From Symsagittifera roscoffensis (Eukaryota; Xenacoelomorpha; Acoela; Convolutidae), in contig NC_087070.1 of the NCBI RefSeq assembly GCF_963678635.1, positions 54,166,617 through 54,230,616 of the forward strand: a stretch of DNA of 64,000 bases, read 5' to 3'. The notes under the pieces are model-generated. The model had not been told where the DNA came from. It made no database searches and saw only the letters and a program-made list of their open reading frames with translations. Shown here one piece after another: positions 10,494 through 23,213 of the stretch (its first letter is position 1; every line of letters begins with the position of its first letter). The position numbers were made by a program, and so were the translations under genes.

Positions 10494-13400
10494 TGCTGTT
10501 CTTTGACTTGTTTGGTTTGATCGCTAAATTGATCTTGAAGATTTTCAAAGTTTCGAAAAGTTGATGTAACAGGTTCTGAAATGGCGTTTTGTTTTTTAGA
10601 AAATCCTTTTTTTAAAGATTCGTTTCGATAGAAAATAAAAGTTTTCTTTTTGATTACTTATTTGCGATCTAATATAGTCTGCGTTTTGTTTGTGTGGTGT
10701 TATGGCCAGATCGTTCTGAAGTTTTGAAGTTAACAAATGTGTAGAACTAATTTTTTTTCCGTTTGCTAAACTATCTTTTCACAGAAATATTAGATTATTG
10801 TTGCAAATCTGGGTGTTAATTGGCTATTTCCAGAACTGTTAGTTCTTACTCTTTCTGTCAGGTTATCCTAAATCCTCGGGTCGTTTTTTGGTGGCAAGGC
10901 CAGTTGGAGAGAGAGTACACAATTTCAACAGATTGATGTTTTACTGCTCTGCAACGTTTTTTATCTTTCAGTAGTCTTCAACTTACTTAGATTTGGATTG
11001 ATATGAGATCGAGGGTTGGACTATGGTAAGTCAATTCACAAAGTTCAAGTATAAATAGAACGAATTGTTAGGATCGTTCGATACTATTTTCGAGCTGACT
11101 AGTTTTAACAGTTTTTATAAGCCTGGGTCAAATAAGAGGAGAGGTTCATGTGAAGGATGAGTAACCGAAGTTCTTCACTGTTTAGCCTAACTTAAATGCT
11201 GAGTTTTTGGGAAAAAAAATCAGTTCAGTTAGTCCTGGATTGTTTGAAAGGTTGGAGAATGAATCGATGTTTTAGAACGTTAGACATTATTGTTAAGGGA
11301 TGGGTTAGAACTTTAAAGATAAGATTTAATAGATCCAACGAAAATCTTGTTGATCTAAATCTAACAAAGAGCTAGGTTTAAACTGTTAACTATTGATTTA
11401 AGATTAAAGATCCAAGGAGAATCTTCGATGATCTGGTTTTAAAGTTTGAAATTTAAAGTTTAATGTGAAAAATCAAGGAGAAAGTGGTTTGAGATTCAGA
11501 AAGGCCTTGATGATCTTGATTTGGATTAAGTTCGTATTTAAAATCTCAACTGTTTCAGATAAACACCTACTGGAAAAGACGATGATTCTCGAGAATCAAG
11601 GAAGTATTGTCGTCTTTTTCTTCTAGATAACCTTACTGCAATCTCCTGTTATTTTTAATAGAGCATTAGTAATTACATATTATTCAAAAAAATATCGATT
11701 ATTAAATCAAGTTTGCGGCTCTATTTAATGCAGTTCATATAATAGTTGAGATGATTTTACTGCAGAAATAGGTTTCAAAATTTGTCGTCGTCGTCTAGTT
11801 TTTCAATTTGCGATGCAGATTTTTGTTTTGTCTTCTTTCATGTGATCTGGTTTTGTCTTTCGGAGTGGTTTGGCTTAATCAGATCTATTGAGATGTGGAA
11901 ATAAATTAATTCATTTATCAGTTTGTTTTGACTTTTTGTGAAGCTAAGTTAGTTTTACGTCTGCTCCAGATTCGTCGGTCGCACCATGTGGCCCGGGATG
12001 GCCTTCTCATATAGTACTTCCGGATGAGGTACACCGTTTGTTCGTTACGCTATCTTATTTTCGGCGGGATAGATTCGTGCAAATTCTTATTCTAAAACCA
12101 ATCCTATTTTTGCTCTTGTATTTCTTAGTGTCATTACATCTAATATATACTGGTATTCTTGCGAGGTTAGAGGAGAGAAAGAGGCAACTGATTTGTAATC
12201 TGTATTATATTTTCTCTGGTTGAAACTATGAATAGTTTCAGTTTCTTAATTTATCATAAGTTTTGGTAATGGATCATAATTGGTTAGTTCTGAATATGTT
12301 ACAGTGATAAATATCAACGTATATAGAAAAAATCTTGAGGTACTTGTTTTGTACTGGTTCCAATACGCGGTTTTCTACCAATACGCAGTTGCTTATTTTC
12401 GTAGGTACATATAGAGAAAAAACGCCAGAAAATAATTGACACATTTCTGAGAAATACGTTCGAGAAGTAAAAAGCATGCAAAAAAGTATGACACAATTTA
12501 AATCAATAACACCTATCATTTTCACGTGTTCAATGTTCATAAGTAGTTTCAGTTACAGTTGAATTTACAAAATATACTAAGCTAAAAAGTGTTCAAATAA
12601 AATGTTTAAATCCGAACGTGCTTTTATTTGTCAAGCTGCTCTGTTAAATAATTTCCTCTGTACTTCGTCCTCCTCAGAGAGTGGATACAAAATCATATTA
12701 TTTCCCTAAATTATTTTTTGTTTAGCTATAACAAATGTAAGTTAAAAAATCTGATTAATAGTTGCTCATTAATATTCAAACTTCGCCTCAACTTCTTTCC
12801 AAAACTTTTTTCCCTTGTCACTATCAGTCGACTCTGGAGGGAGGGCCAGGGTCCCCCCTATCAATATCATTGACCCTTGTCGAGGTCCGCGACCAATAAT
12901 CTATAGTAAGTATTTTCACACCCCTTAATTAAAGTAACGTCGAGGAGCTAGGCGGAACATACAGTTAATAAAACACTATTTTTAATAGTTCGGATCAACC
13001 GTACAATAACCGTTGTATTTGCGCGTTTGTATGAAAAGCATATGATATTTTGACAGAATTACTTTTCAGAATTAATACATGCTTAAGGAGGGCATTCTAC
13101 GGTAGGTCACTTAAGGGAGGAGAATGTACGGTTGATCCAAAAGCTCTGCTGACTATCAACATCTGTACAGAAAAAAGCAGCTAAATTCTCAAACAAGTTT
13201 TCTCACAAAGCCCTGAATGCTTCCCACTGCCTTTCATCGGTGTGAATTATGTTGGTAAAGAAAATTGTTGGTCTACTTTTTTTTAAAACTGTTTTGGGTA
13301 AATATTTTATACGTAAACCTATATTGTAAATTTTGCATGGCACCTACCTATTCCAATTTCAAGACTTTTAAAGAATACTTTCTGCTTGATGGTGTTATAA

Positions 13401-14342
13401 CTATTGTTAATGGGGTTACTCTTGAAACTTTTCATTTACTGAAACTGTTTGAAATTCTGATTTTGAATTACCGTTTGAAATTTTAATAAAGATATAATGG
13501 ACTATTTCAGGATCACATACATAATCTGTTTCATCTACCTAGAATTTGTCATCGTCACTTTTTGAGCAATTTTTTTTTCTAGATTAATCAATGAGGTTTA
13601 TGTTATTTCGAAAAAAATCCCTAATGAAAAATGCTAAAATTCTTGCTAGATCGACTTTTATTTTTTGTGGAATTTCTGTAACAGTGAGTGTCATGAAAAT
13701 TTCAATTGAAAATTTTGAGAAGTGATTTATTTTTGTTCTCACAGCTGAATGTCGATATGTTTGTGGTGGGGATGGTTCACAAAAAAATGTTTCATAGGAT
13801 CTAGTATAGAGACATACAAAAAAATGGTTGAAAAAACGTCACTCAAAAATTTGATGCTGTGTTTTTTCATATGTTCTTCAAAAAAGTTTGAAAAAATCTG
13901 TTTCTTGTCTGTGTGGTAGTGCTTTTTTATCTCAATTCGGTGACAAAATTTCAATAGTGAAGATACCATATTGTGAGAGATATTATACATGCTCGGTAGA
14001 TATTAATCTAATATCTATTTTTATATTTAATTTCTGGAAATTTTTGTTGGCATAGGCTGTTGCCCTATCAAAACGATTTTATGAAGATTTTTTGACAAAA
14101 TGATTTTTGTCCGCGTGATGTGTCACTGTCGGGAAGTATGAAGAATGGTAGGATTGAGTCATACTCGAAAATTTTGTCTTTTTGTGTCATTTTTATGTGG
14201 TATCACTGTTAATCTGTAACCTTCAATATGTTTTATAGGTTTGATTCCAATTGTATCTTCAAATTGGTTTTCTGTTTTATTTTTTTTTTATTTTGCGTTT
14301 TATTTTTTTTATGAGGTTGTTGCTTCTGAATCAAAAAAATAC
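10494..14342. repeat. 3849-bp unit, copy 2 (complete)
   Basis: Complete copy, matching copies 1 and 3 apart from the single-base difference noted in copy 1. The start chosen (TGCTGTTCTTTGAC) is simply where sequence resumes after the assembly gap; the biological unit boundary is unknown. Confidence 0.95.
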
Positions 14343-17238
14343 TGCTGTTCTTTGACTTGTTTGGTTTGATCGCTAAATTGATCTTGAAGATTTTCAAAGT
14401 TTCGAAAAGTTGATGTAACAGGTTCTGAAATGGCGTTTTGTTTTTTAGAAAATCCTTTTTTTAAAGATTCGTTTCGATAGAAAATAAAAGTTTTCTTTTT
14501 GATTACTTATTTGCGATCTAATATAGTCTGCGTTTTGTTTGTGTGGTGTTATGGCCAGATCGTTCTGAAGTTTTGAAGTTAACAAATGTGTAGAACTAAT
14601 TTTTTTTCCGTTTGCTAAACTATCTTTTCACAGAAATATTAGATTATTGTTGCAAATCTGGGTGTTAATTGGCTATTTCCAGAACTGTTAGTTCTTACTC
14701 TTTCTGTCAGGTTATCCTAAATCCTCGGGTCGTTTTTTGGTGGCAAGGCCAGTTGGAGAGAGAGTACACAATTTCAACAGATTGATGTTTTACTGCTCTG
14801 CAACGTTTTTTATCTTTCAGTAGTCTTCAACTTACTTAGATTTGGATTGATATGAGATCGAGGGTTGGACTATGGTAAGTCAATTCACAAAGTTCAAGTA
14901 TAAATAGAACGAATTGTTAGGATCGTTCGATACTATTTTCGAGCTGACTAGTTTTAACAGTTTTTATAAGCCTGGGTCAAATAAGAGGAGAGGTTCATGT
15001 GAAGGATGAGTAACCGAAGTTCTTCACTGTTTAGCCTAACTTAAATGCTGAGTTTTTGGGAAAAAAAATCAGTTCAGTTAGTCCTGGATTGTTTGAAAGG
15101 TTGGAGAATGAATCGATGTTTTAGAACGTTAGACATTATTGTTAAGGGATGGGTTAGAACTTTAAAGATAAGATTTAATAGATCCAACGAAAATCTTGTT
15201 GATCTAAATCTAACAAAGAGCTAGGTTTAAACTGTTAACTATTGATTTAAGATTAAAGATCCAAGGAGAATCTTCGATGATCTGGTTTTAAAGTTTGAAA
15301 TTTAAAGTTTAATGTGAAAAATCAAGGAGAAAGTGGTTTGAGATTCAGAAAGGCCTTGATGATCTTGATTTGGATTAAGTTCGTATTTAAAATCTCAACT
15401 GTTTCAGATAAACACCTACTGGAAAAGACGATGATTCTCGAGAATCAAGGAAGTATTGTCGTCTTTTTCTTCTAGATAACCTTACTGCAATCTCCTGTTA
15501 TTTTTAATAGAGCATTAGTAATTACATATTATTCAAAAAAATATCGATTATTAAATCAAGTTTGCGGCTCTATTTAATGCAGTTCATATAATAGTTGAGA
15601 TGATTTTACTGCAGAAATAGGTTTCAAAATTTGTCGTCGTCGTCTAGTTTTTCAATTTGCGATGCAGATTTTTGTTTTGTCTTCTTTCATGTGATCTGGT
15701 TTTGTCTTTCGGAGTGGTTTGGCTTAATCAGATCTATTGAGATGTGGAAATAAATTAATTCATTTATCAGTTTGTTTTGACTTTTTGTGAAGCTAAGTTA
15801 GTTTTACGTCTGCTCCAGATTCGTCGGTCGCACCATGTGGCCCGGGATGGCCTTCTCATATAGTACTTCCGGATGAGGTACACCGTTTGTTCGTTACGCT
15901 ATCTTATTTTCGGCGGGATAGATTCGTGCAAATTCTTATTCTAAAACCAATCCTATTTTTGCTCTTGTATTTCTTAGTGTCATTACATCTAATATATACT
16001 GGTATTCTTGCGAGGTTAGAGGAGAGAAAGAGGCAACTGATTTGTAATCTGTATTATATTTTCTCTGGTTGAAACTATGAATAGTTTCAGTTTCTTAATT
16101 TATCATAAGTTTTGGTAATGGATCATAATTGGTTAGTTCTGAATATGTTACAGTGATAAATATCAACGTATATAGAAAAAATCTTGAGGTACTTGTTTTG
16201 TACTGGTTCCAATACGCGGTTTTCTACCAATACGCAGTTGCTTATTTTCGTAGGTACATATAGAGAAAAAACGCCAGAAAATAATTGACACATTTCTGAG
16301 AAATACGTTCGAGAAGTAAAAAGCATGCAAAAAAGTATGACACAATTTAAATCAATAACACCTATCATTTTCACGTGTTCAATGTTCATAAGTAGTTTCA
16401 GTTACAGTTGAATTTACAAAATATACTAAGCTAAAAAGTGTTCAAATAAAATGTTTAAATCCGAACGTGCTTTTATTTGTCAAGCTGCTCTGTTAAATAA
16501 TTTCCTCTGTACTTCGTCCTCCTCAGAGAGTGGATACAAAATCATATTATTTCCCTAAATTATTTTTTGTTTAGCTATAACAAATGTAAGTTAAAAAATC
16601 TGATTAATAGTTGCTCATTAATATTCAAACTTCGCCTCAACTTCTTTCCAAAACTTTTTTCCCTTGTCACTATCAGTCGACTCTGGAGGGAGGGCCAGGG
16701 TCCCCCCTATCAATATCATTGACCCTTGTCGAGGTCCGCGACCAATAATCTATAGTAAGTATTTTCACACCCCTTAATTAAAGTAACGTCGAGGAGCTAG
16801 GCGGAACATACAGTTAATAAAACACTATTTTTAATAGTTCGGATCAACCGTACAATAACCGTTGTATTTGCGCGTTTGTATGAAAAGCATATGATATTTT
16901 GACAGAATTACTTTTCAGAATTAATACATGCTTAAGGAGGGCATTCTACGGTAGGTCACTTAAGGGAGGAGAATGTACGGTTGATCCAAAAGCTCTGCTG
17001 ACTATCAACATCTGTACAGAAAAAAGCAGCTAAATTCTCAAACAAGTTTTCTCACAAAGCCCTGAATGCTTCCCACTGCCTTTCATCGGTGTGAATTATG
17101 TTGGTAAAGAAAATTGTTGGTCTACTTTTTTTTAAAACTGTTTTGGGTAAATATTTTATACGTAAACCTATATTGTAAATTTTGCATGGCACCTACCTAT
17201 TCCAATTTCAAGACTTTTAAAGAATACTTTCTGCTTGA
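14343..17238. repeat. 3849-bp unit, copy 3 (3' truncated)
   Basis: About 2.9 kb of the unit. It ends within the stretch equivalent to 9540 in copy 1, where unique sequence begins. The breakpoint marks one true edge of the array unless it is an assembly join. Confidence 0.95.
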
Positions 17239-18655
17239 AGTCCTTAACTTAACGAATTGGCTGGAAGTCCCATCGGCCTAATGTCGGGCGCCCAATTTTG
17301 GGGTTATGTAATTGGTTATAACTGATTATAATGTAGATTTTGTGAGATTTATAATTGGTTAATTACCATCCATATGTATTCTGTTCATAAAATTTTGATC
17401 TTGATTCCATTATGATGGTGATATTATCATGTGATAATCTTTTAAAATCAGAAATTGATTCAATTTTAGCGGTGCAGCGACATCTCGCAAAAAAAGACAA
17501 CTAGCAAAATTTTAAGAAAAAGAGAACTCGCAAACAGATACAATTCGTATGAAGCTCGAAATAAAATTCAATTTTCTTTTAATCTGCATGTGAACCAGAA
17601 AAACACAACAAAACATCAAGGTCTTTTTTTACATAAATGTGTTTTACAGATCATAGTTAAATGAAAGATCTTCCAGCTGCAAAAATTGATCATTGTTTTG
17701 ATAGTTTTTAAGAGTTTCTGATGTCTTTTGTTGCAATTGTTCATATTAAGGACATTTATGCTCCTTCCCTATTTGCTGAATGAATTTTAATTCAGTGGGG
17801 TGAGCATAACCCATTCCTAACCTCTATGCCATCGTTCGACCAAATTGTTGGTTTTTTAAATTCCATTTATCGCATTGTTGGGCTGAATCCATAAAGCTGG
17901 TTTGAAATCTGGATCTTTTGTAGAGTTCCACATATGAATTCCCCCACCCAGCAATTTTCGAAATGATCGAGATATGGTCGGAGCTGCTCATTCTCTATTG
18001 CTGTGCGTAGATGGGTTCTAGTGCCAACTACAAGTCGCAGTCAGGAATGAGCGCCAGCGTAAAAAAAGTTTTTACTTCCTTTCCTCAGTCGTTGTTATAT
18101 TATACCATGTCTAGCTGTTATCATTTTTTTGATTTAGATGTTCTTAATTGTTTCCTGTTGGTAGCAAAACAATTTTTCTGCAAAGTGATGCTTCGGTCAG
18201 ATGTTCATCCTCTATCTTTCAGCTGATCTTATGAATAAAAAAGTGAGCGTTCTATAAAATCAGCTTCTGAAAAGAGTTAACTATTGTTTACATTAAACAA
18301 AAATCAGTTTAAGATAACATTGGCTTCCATTTTGAAGTTTCATGGTTTTACGAATTCAAATATCATGGCGACTTTCATGAACTAACAAAATTACGCCAAT
18401 TTAGGGACTTCACATATGTCATTTTTGTACTCAACCGCTAGTTTAATTCTGGTCTTTTTCGACAATTAGCCTGCGCAAATTGCAAAAAGCACCCTTCGAC
18501 AGACAATCTGAGGAGTTCCGAGTTGAAAACAGAACTTAATAACCATTTGTAATGGCTACTATAGTGGATTAAGTTCTCTTAACATCCGGAATGCTTGTTG
18601 GTATTGCTGTTGATTGTTTAGTGTAACTGAAAGCGAAGCATTTGGAGGGAATAAG
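17239..18655. other. Intergenic, no feature recognised
   Basis: AT-rich sequence. The only open frame (around 18011-18226, 71 codons) has no recognisable motif and is probably chance. No tRNA, LTR or inverted repeat noticed. Confidence 0.5.
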
Positions 18656-18705
18656 GATAAAAACAGGAAAAAATTAAATTTTGCTATAAAATGCTACAAA
18701 TTTGA

Positions 18706-19200
18706 CTAAGAATTAAAATCATTAACAAAAAAGTAAGCCTTCAGATTACGCTTTAAAACTTCTGAAAAGTACACACTTCGAGCATTTTCTGGAGTTTTGC
18801 TCCAAATGGCAGCAGAAAGAAGAACAAATCTTTTGGATATGATTCGTTCTTCCTCGTAACTGTAGTAGCGGTTCAGCGGTTCTTCCATAACACAACAGAG
18901 GCAACAATATGTTGCAGATAAAATTTGGCATGTGGTAATCTCAAAAAGTGTGATAACAAACATTGCAATTTTAAAATTTTTTCGTCACTGGCAGACACTG
19001 TAGCTCGGTTAGAACCGGAACAATATAATCTTTACATTTCAAGCAGAAAACATATAGAGCAGCTGCAGTCTGAATGCACTGAATTTTATAATTCTGATCA
19101 GCATTCAAACCCAAATAGAGGCTGTTGCAGTAATCCAGTCAAGAATAAACAAAAGAGCGAGCTAGATTTGCAGCATTGACAGCTGATGCATATTTACGTA
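18706..19200 (-). pseudogene. LINE-2 C-terminal region, decayed
   Basis: The - strand gives AVNAANLARSFVYS, then LDYCNSLYLGL, QTAAALYVF and VLTELQCLPV, all typical of the region after RT in CR1/L2-type ORF2. The final block AAIWSKTPENARSVYF and LKRNLKAYFF precede the stop at 18706. One stop (TGA) splits the LDYCNSL segment from its upstream part. Confidence 0.75.
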
Positions 19201-19328
19201 TTCCCTAGAGTTGTCTAAGATGCCGATAACAAAGTCTGGTAACAAGGTTGATTTGTTCGTTCATTGATAACTTTTCATCAAGAAAATTACGTAAACATCT
19301 AACATTTCTTTGATTTTCTACTTTTCCC

Positions 19329-19830
19329 CTAAAATTGACACATTCTGGGGCAAAAATTCAATTTTGATTTCGTCGATATGACAAGCAGTTTAACTTTCTC
19401 CGCATTAAGGGCTGGTCCAAAACTGCCAAGAAAATCCATTAACAGACTGATAATTTTATCGATCATCGCCACGGTTAGTTTCAAAGAACGATTGAAAGCT
19501 ATATACAATTGGCTGTCATCAGCATGCTTGTGATTCGGCAGATTCATTTCTTTCAGTACATCGCCAACAACGAGATGATCAATAATGAACAGAAAAGCTC
19601 CCAGTACGGTGCACGCAAGCACCCGCATTCTTTTTTCTCCTGGAAGATTTGGCGCCCTCACATATCACATTCTCAGTTCTGGCAGACAAACAATTGTAAA
19701 ACAAAGTGAGTACTTTGCACCTTTTGCCTAATCTATTTTGAAAAATTGACAATAGAGAACTGTGATCCTGAGTATCAAAGGCACTGCTGAGGTCAATTCA
19801 AACTAATAGAACAGTTTCTCCTTTATCGAT
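19329..19830 (-). pseudogene. LINE-2 reverse transcriptase core, decayed
   Basis: The DLSSAFDTQDH motif (first catalytic Asp) lies near 19780 in one frame. A second frame (19661-19329) begins RVLACTVLGAFLF, a worn form of the QGSVLGPLLF block, and continues to HADDSQLYIAF, the ADD catalytic box. After the box come the usual thumb residues with LNAEKVKLLVIS. A frameshift separates the two parts. Confidence 0.75.
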
Positions 19831-20379
19831 CATTGCAGTTGTATCAGATGTGAGTTTCAGCAGGTTGGTTTCAATTGAATGTTCAGATAAATCAGCAGAC
19901 CGTTTTGAGTTTAAGAGACAATTAGCATGAAGATAATTTATCAAAGCGTTAGCTACATTATTTCTCTAGAATCTTGCCCTTCAGTGACGCCTTCTTCATT
20001 AATGGGAATGAGAGGCCAAACTTCACCAGGTCTTGAATTTTGCCAGTCTCAAGTGAATAATTCGAACATTTCGTCAAATCATCTGCAAAAGAAGGTTAGA
20101 TAGCTTTGAATAACTTCAAATCAAAATAAACATCTGTTGCTGCCGAGGTATTTTCCGCTATCGTGTCCATTTCATCACGATCAGGTTGAGGAAACTCGTC
20201 AAATTGTACGTGCGACGACCGGATATTTGAAAGCAGATACATTTTTGTGGCAACATGAACATTCGTAGTCTACCATTCAAAAAGCATACAAATCCTTCCA
20301 CTAATTTTTCACAGATTGATGCGGGCATAACGCTTCTGTGTTGTCGCTTAATCACATAAATCATAAAACTAAAACATGT

Positions 20380-21060
20380 CTTCAATTCGTTTTCGAGTGC
20401 AATGGCACTACAAGCTCAATTTCGTTTACCCGAAAAACGGTTTTGCAATTCTAGTGTTCGATATTCACAGAGAAGAAAACAGGGCAGTGATCTCTGAGCT
20501 TTCAACCATCAGCGTAAAAAACTGTTTATTCTCACACCTGGTGAACACAGAATTTGATCAAGCTTGTGTCCACAATGATGAGTGGGAAAATATTCCATCT
20601 CTAAAACCCCTACCTCGAGCATGGCATCGGAAAACTTGGCTGTTTCATAGTCATGTGGATTGTTAAAACACAAATAATGAAATCACCAAAGCATAAAATT
20701 CTTTTGAAACAAGAGCAATAAAGCGTTACTAAGTTAAGAAACTCCGATAAGCGAGCCGCAAAAGACACCGACGGTCGTCGATAAAAGAGGCAAATGATCT
20801 CTGCCTGCCATAATTTCCAAAATAAAAAACTTTCATCCTGTCAATTTTTAATCTCTTGATCTTGGTTATTGATACCCCGAGTTGTAAATCAAAAGTAACC
20901 CACCACCTCTTTTAACATTCCTTTTTAGCGCGGATAATTCTAAAAATTTTTGAAGTCGAGCCAACTAGAGCCGATTTATCAATTTTTTCATCTATTATCC
21001 ATGTCTCGGTAAGAAATTAAAAATTAAGACCAAATGATTTAATGAGACTCCGTACATGCA
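20380..21060 (-). pseudogene. LINE-2 endonuclease region (APE-like), decayed
   Basis: Short motif islands on the - strand in the expected order: LTETW (Glu of the APE active site), an FYRRPS strand, CFGDF followed by IHM, then an HKLD(Q)I-like piece near 20560 and a RDHCPVFF end motif, equivalent to the SDH block that contains the catalytic Asp-His. Each lies in a different frame, so the gene is dead. The + strand open frame across 20376-20666 is a shadow of this. Confidence 0.65.
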
Positions 21061-21110
21061 AAATTTGTTCGGAGAGATCTGACATTCCAGAGACAACAAA
21101 TGACATATTC

Positions 21111-21920
21111 CATTTTTCTACTGTTTAGTCAATTTTTTTTTCAAGTTTTCTAACCACGCTTTTGCACCTTCATTGAGTCTGAACTGTCGGTACTCAACTC
21201 TTTTGGTTCAGAAGTCACTGGTTTCAATCGTACTTTTAGAGTCTTCATGAAAAGCTTTAGCTCATGAGTTTTTCTTTTGTTTTATTCGAACTTCTCACGG
21301 ATTCACTCCCTTATTTTTGCAATGGTCAATCACTACTTGACAAGTTAGTTCAGTATTACATTTACCGACATAAAAAAGTCTCCTAGACGGTGGCTTCTCA
21401 GTTGCCGAGAAAGCATTGATGGGTTTCTATGATGCTTGTTTAATTTGGTTCTTTCTTAGCTGCTTTGGTTTGCCATTTGTTTCTTTAAAATCCCATCTGA
21501 TGGCTTGGATACAGCTCTGATTTGCATGTAGATTTGCAGCAGACTTCCGCCGTGTAATCCCACTAAAAATGGCAGTTTTAATGGAAGAACTTGCTTTTCA
21601 TCTTTCTCAAACACTGAATCATTTCATATATTTTTTTGAATTCCTCGTCATTGATTGCTAGATTTTCAACCTTTGCCAGTCGCGTGTTGAAGCTTTCGAC
21701 AATATCACGCTCTTTACAAAACGCTCATTACATTTTGATAAAAAGTTCGGGGATGTTCTTGCGTGTTTAACGCTGCTCATTCTTTATTTTTTGCATGACC
21801 CTACTTTCTAATTTTTTCCCCCAGGTTTTTTGCAAGTAGTTCTCAGAAATTGTATTCGCGTATTTTCGCTGTACTTTTTTTACTGCTACGCACAATTAAA
21901 AATCATGCGTTTTTACTTTT
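21111..21920. other. Intergenic, possibly LINE-2 5' part
   Basis: No clear gene. The - strand gives Lys-rich fragments that could be a worn ORF1 of the LINE downstream, but no motif supports this. Nothing else recognised. Confidence 0.3.
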
Positions 21921-22510
21921 TTGAACCAAAATTTTGAAATTTCATTTTGAAAAACGCAAAAAAAAACATAAAAAAATTAGACATGTGGAGAAAATTTTTT
22001 CTTAGTTTCTCCTTCATGAAATAACACTGAATAAATACAATACAGTTTTTTCTCCACAAATGAATTTTTACGTGTGAATTGGCAAGGTCTTTTTGATTGC
22101 CTTCAAATTTTTAACCCGTTTTTGAACCGAGTTTTTGAAATTTCATTTTAAAAAACGCATAAAAAATTTAAAAAAAAATAGACGTGGAGAAAAATTTCGT
22201 TTTAGTTTCTCCTTCATAAAATAACACTGAATAAATATAATATTTTTTTCTCCACAAATGAATTTTTACGTGTGAATATGCAAGGTCTTTTTGATTGCCT
22301 TCAAATTTTCAACCCGTTTTTGAACCGAGTTTTTGAAATTTCATTTTAAAAAACGCAAAAAAAAATTAGACATATGGAGAAAAATTTCTTTTTAGTTTCT
22401 CCTTCATGAAATAACACTGAATAAATAGAATACAGTTTTTTCTCCACAAATGAATTTTTACGTGTGAATATGCGAGGTTTTTTTTTGATTGCCTTCAAAT
22501 TTTCAACCCG
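21921..22510. repeat. Tandem repeat, three ~200-bp units
   Basis: Units begin at TTGAACC near 21921, 22122 and 22320. Each contains GAAATTTCATTTT, an A run, GTGGAGAAAA, TAGTTTCTCCTTCAT(G/A)AAATAACACTGAATAAAT, CTCCACAAATGAATTTTTACGTGTGAAT and CTTTTTGATTGCCTTCAAAT. Within each unit GTGGAGAAAA and TTTTTTCTCCAC form inverted repeats. The copies differ by small indels and substitutions. Confidence 0.85.
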
Positions 22511-23213
22511 TTTTTTTCATCATGTCGAACATCATCAAATGTTTCATCTTCAAAAATTAAGATTCGTTTTTTTTTGCTGGATTGTTGTGAGTTGTGAACT
22601 GCAATATTATTTGAATGAAAAGAAAAACATTAATAGAAATGAGAAATTATGAATTAACAGTTATTGCAATTAAGGTTTTCGACTCAATTTTTGTTGATAA
22701 AACAAACAAACAAACTCATATTCTTCCCCAATAACTCTTTTAAATTAAGTATGGAGCTGAAGGTTTTTTAATGGGGGGTTACAGGTGTTAGTTTAGGCGT
22801 AATCAAGGAAATGTCTTACGAGTTTTTTGCGGAGTATCTCGTTTTGCGAACTGTCGTAATTGCTAATTTATAAAAATTATCTTTTTTGCAAATGTTTCTT
22901 CTTGCAAGTTGTCATGCTAAGGATATTAGCTTCTTTTAAATTTTTCGTCAAATCAATAATAAATGAATATGATCTCTTAATTCACTAAAAAGTTTGCACA
23001 GCAAAAACATTTTTCATTGATTATGTCAGTGCTGACAATAAAAGAATCTTGACTGAAACTTCTCACGAAAGTAAAACTTTCATAGAGCATTTCATAATGG
23101 TTGAATTATTCTCGCAATGACCGAAAACTATTTCAGTCATCAAAGCTTTAGTCGAAAAACAATCATCAAAGAAAAACATTGTGCTCATATTTTGATGGTA
23201 AAAAGCAACAAAA
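22511..23213. other. Intergenic, no feature recognised
   Basis: AT-rich sequence with no long open frame and no recognised repeat. Confidence 0.5.

Larger units (their letters stand above)
6646..17238. repeat. Tandem array of a 3849-bp unit, 2.75 copies visible
   Basis: Copies begin at 6646 (cut by the gap), 10494 and 14343. The offset is 3849 bp; copies 1 and 2 differ by one A near 6930 (GCTAACTATC against GCTAAACTATC). Copy 3 matches until 17238 and then stops abruptly (CTGCTTGA followed by AGTCCTT instead of TGGTGTT). The unit is AT-rich with many T runs and holds no open frame longer than 88 codons; none of those short frames resembles a known protein. Near-identity means very recent amplification, active homogenisation or an assembly artefact beside the gap. 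Confidence 0.97.
18656..21110 (-). mobile_element. LINE-2: decayed CR1/L2-like non-LTR retrotransposon
   Basis: Reading the - strand from about 21.1 kb down gives, in scattered frames, an APE-type endonuclease (TETW near 21005, FYRRPS near 20790, GDF near 20685, RDHCPVFF near 20490) and then a reverse transcriptase (IDLSSAFDTQDHSSLLS near 19780, HADDSQLYIAF near 19510, DYCNSLYLGL near 19120). The typical CR1-group C-terminus (AAIWSKTPENAR...FSEVLKRNLKAYFF) ends at the stop at 18706. Stops and frameshifts occur throughout. The element covers the whole EN-RT length, so it is old and mutated rather than strongly 5'-truncated. The span is approximate at both ends. Confidence 0.8.

Noticed and set aside
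6646-17238. Short open frames (60-88 codons) present once per 3849-bp unit
   Set aside because: Low-complexity, AT-driven peptides with no motif, no good start context and no conserved neighbour; repeated only because the DNA is repeated.
20376-20666. 96-codon + strand frame
   Set aside because: It is antisense to the endonuclease part of LINE-2, where GDF and DHCPVFF can be read.
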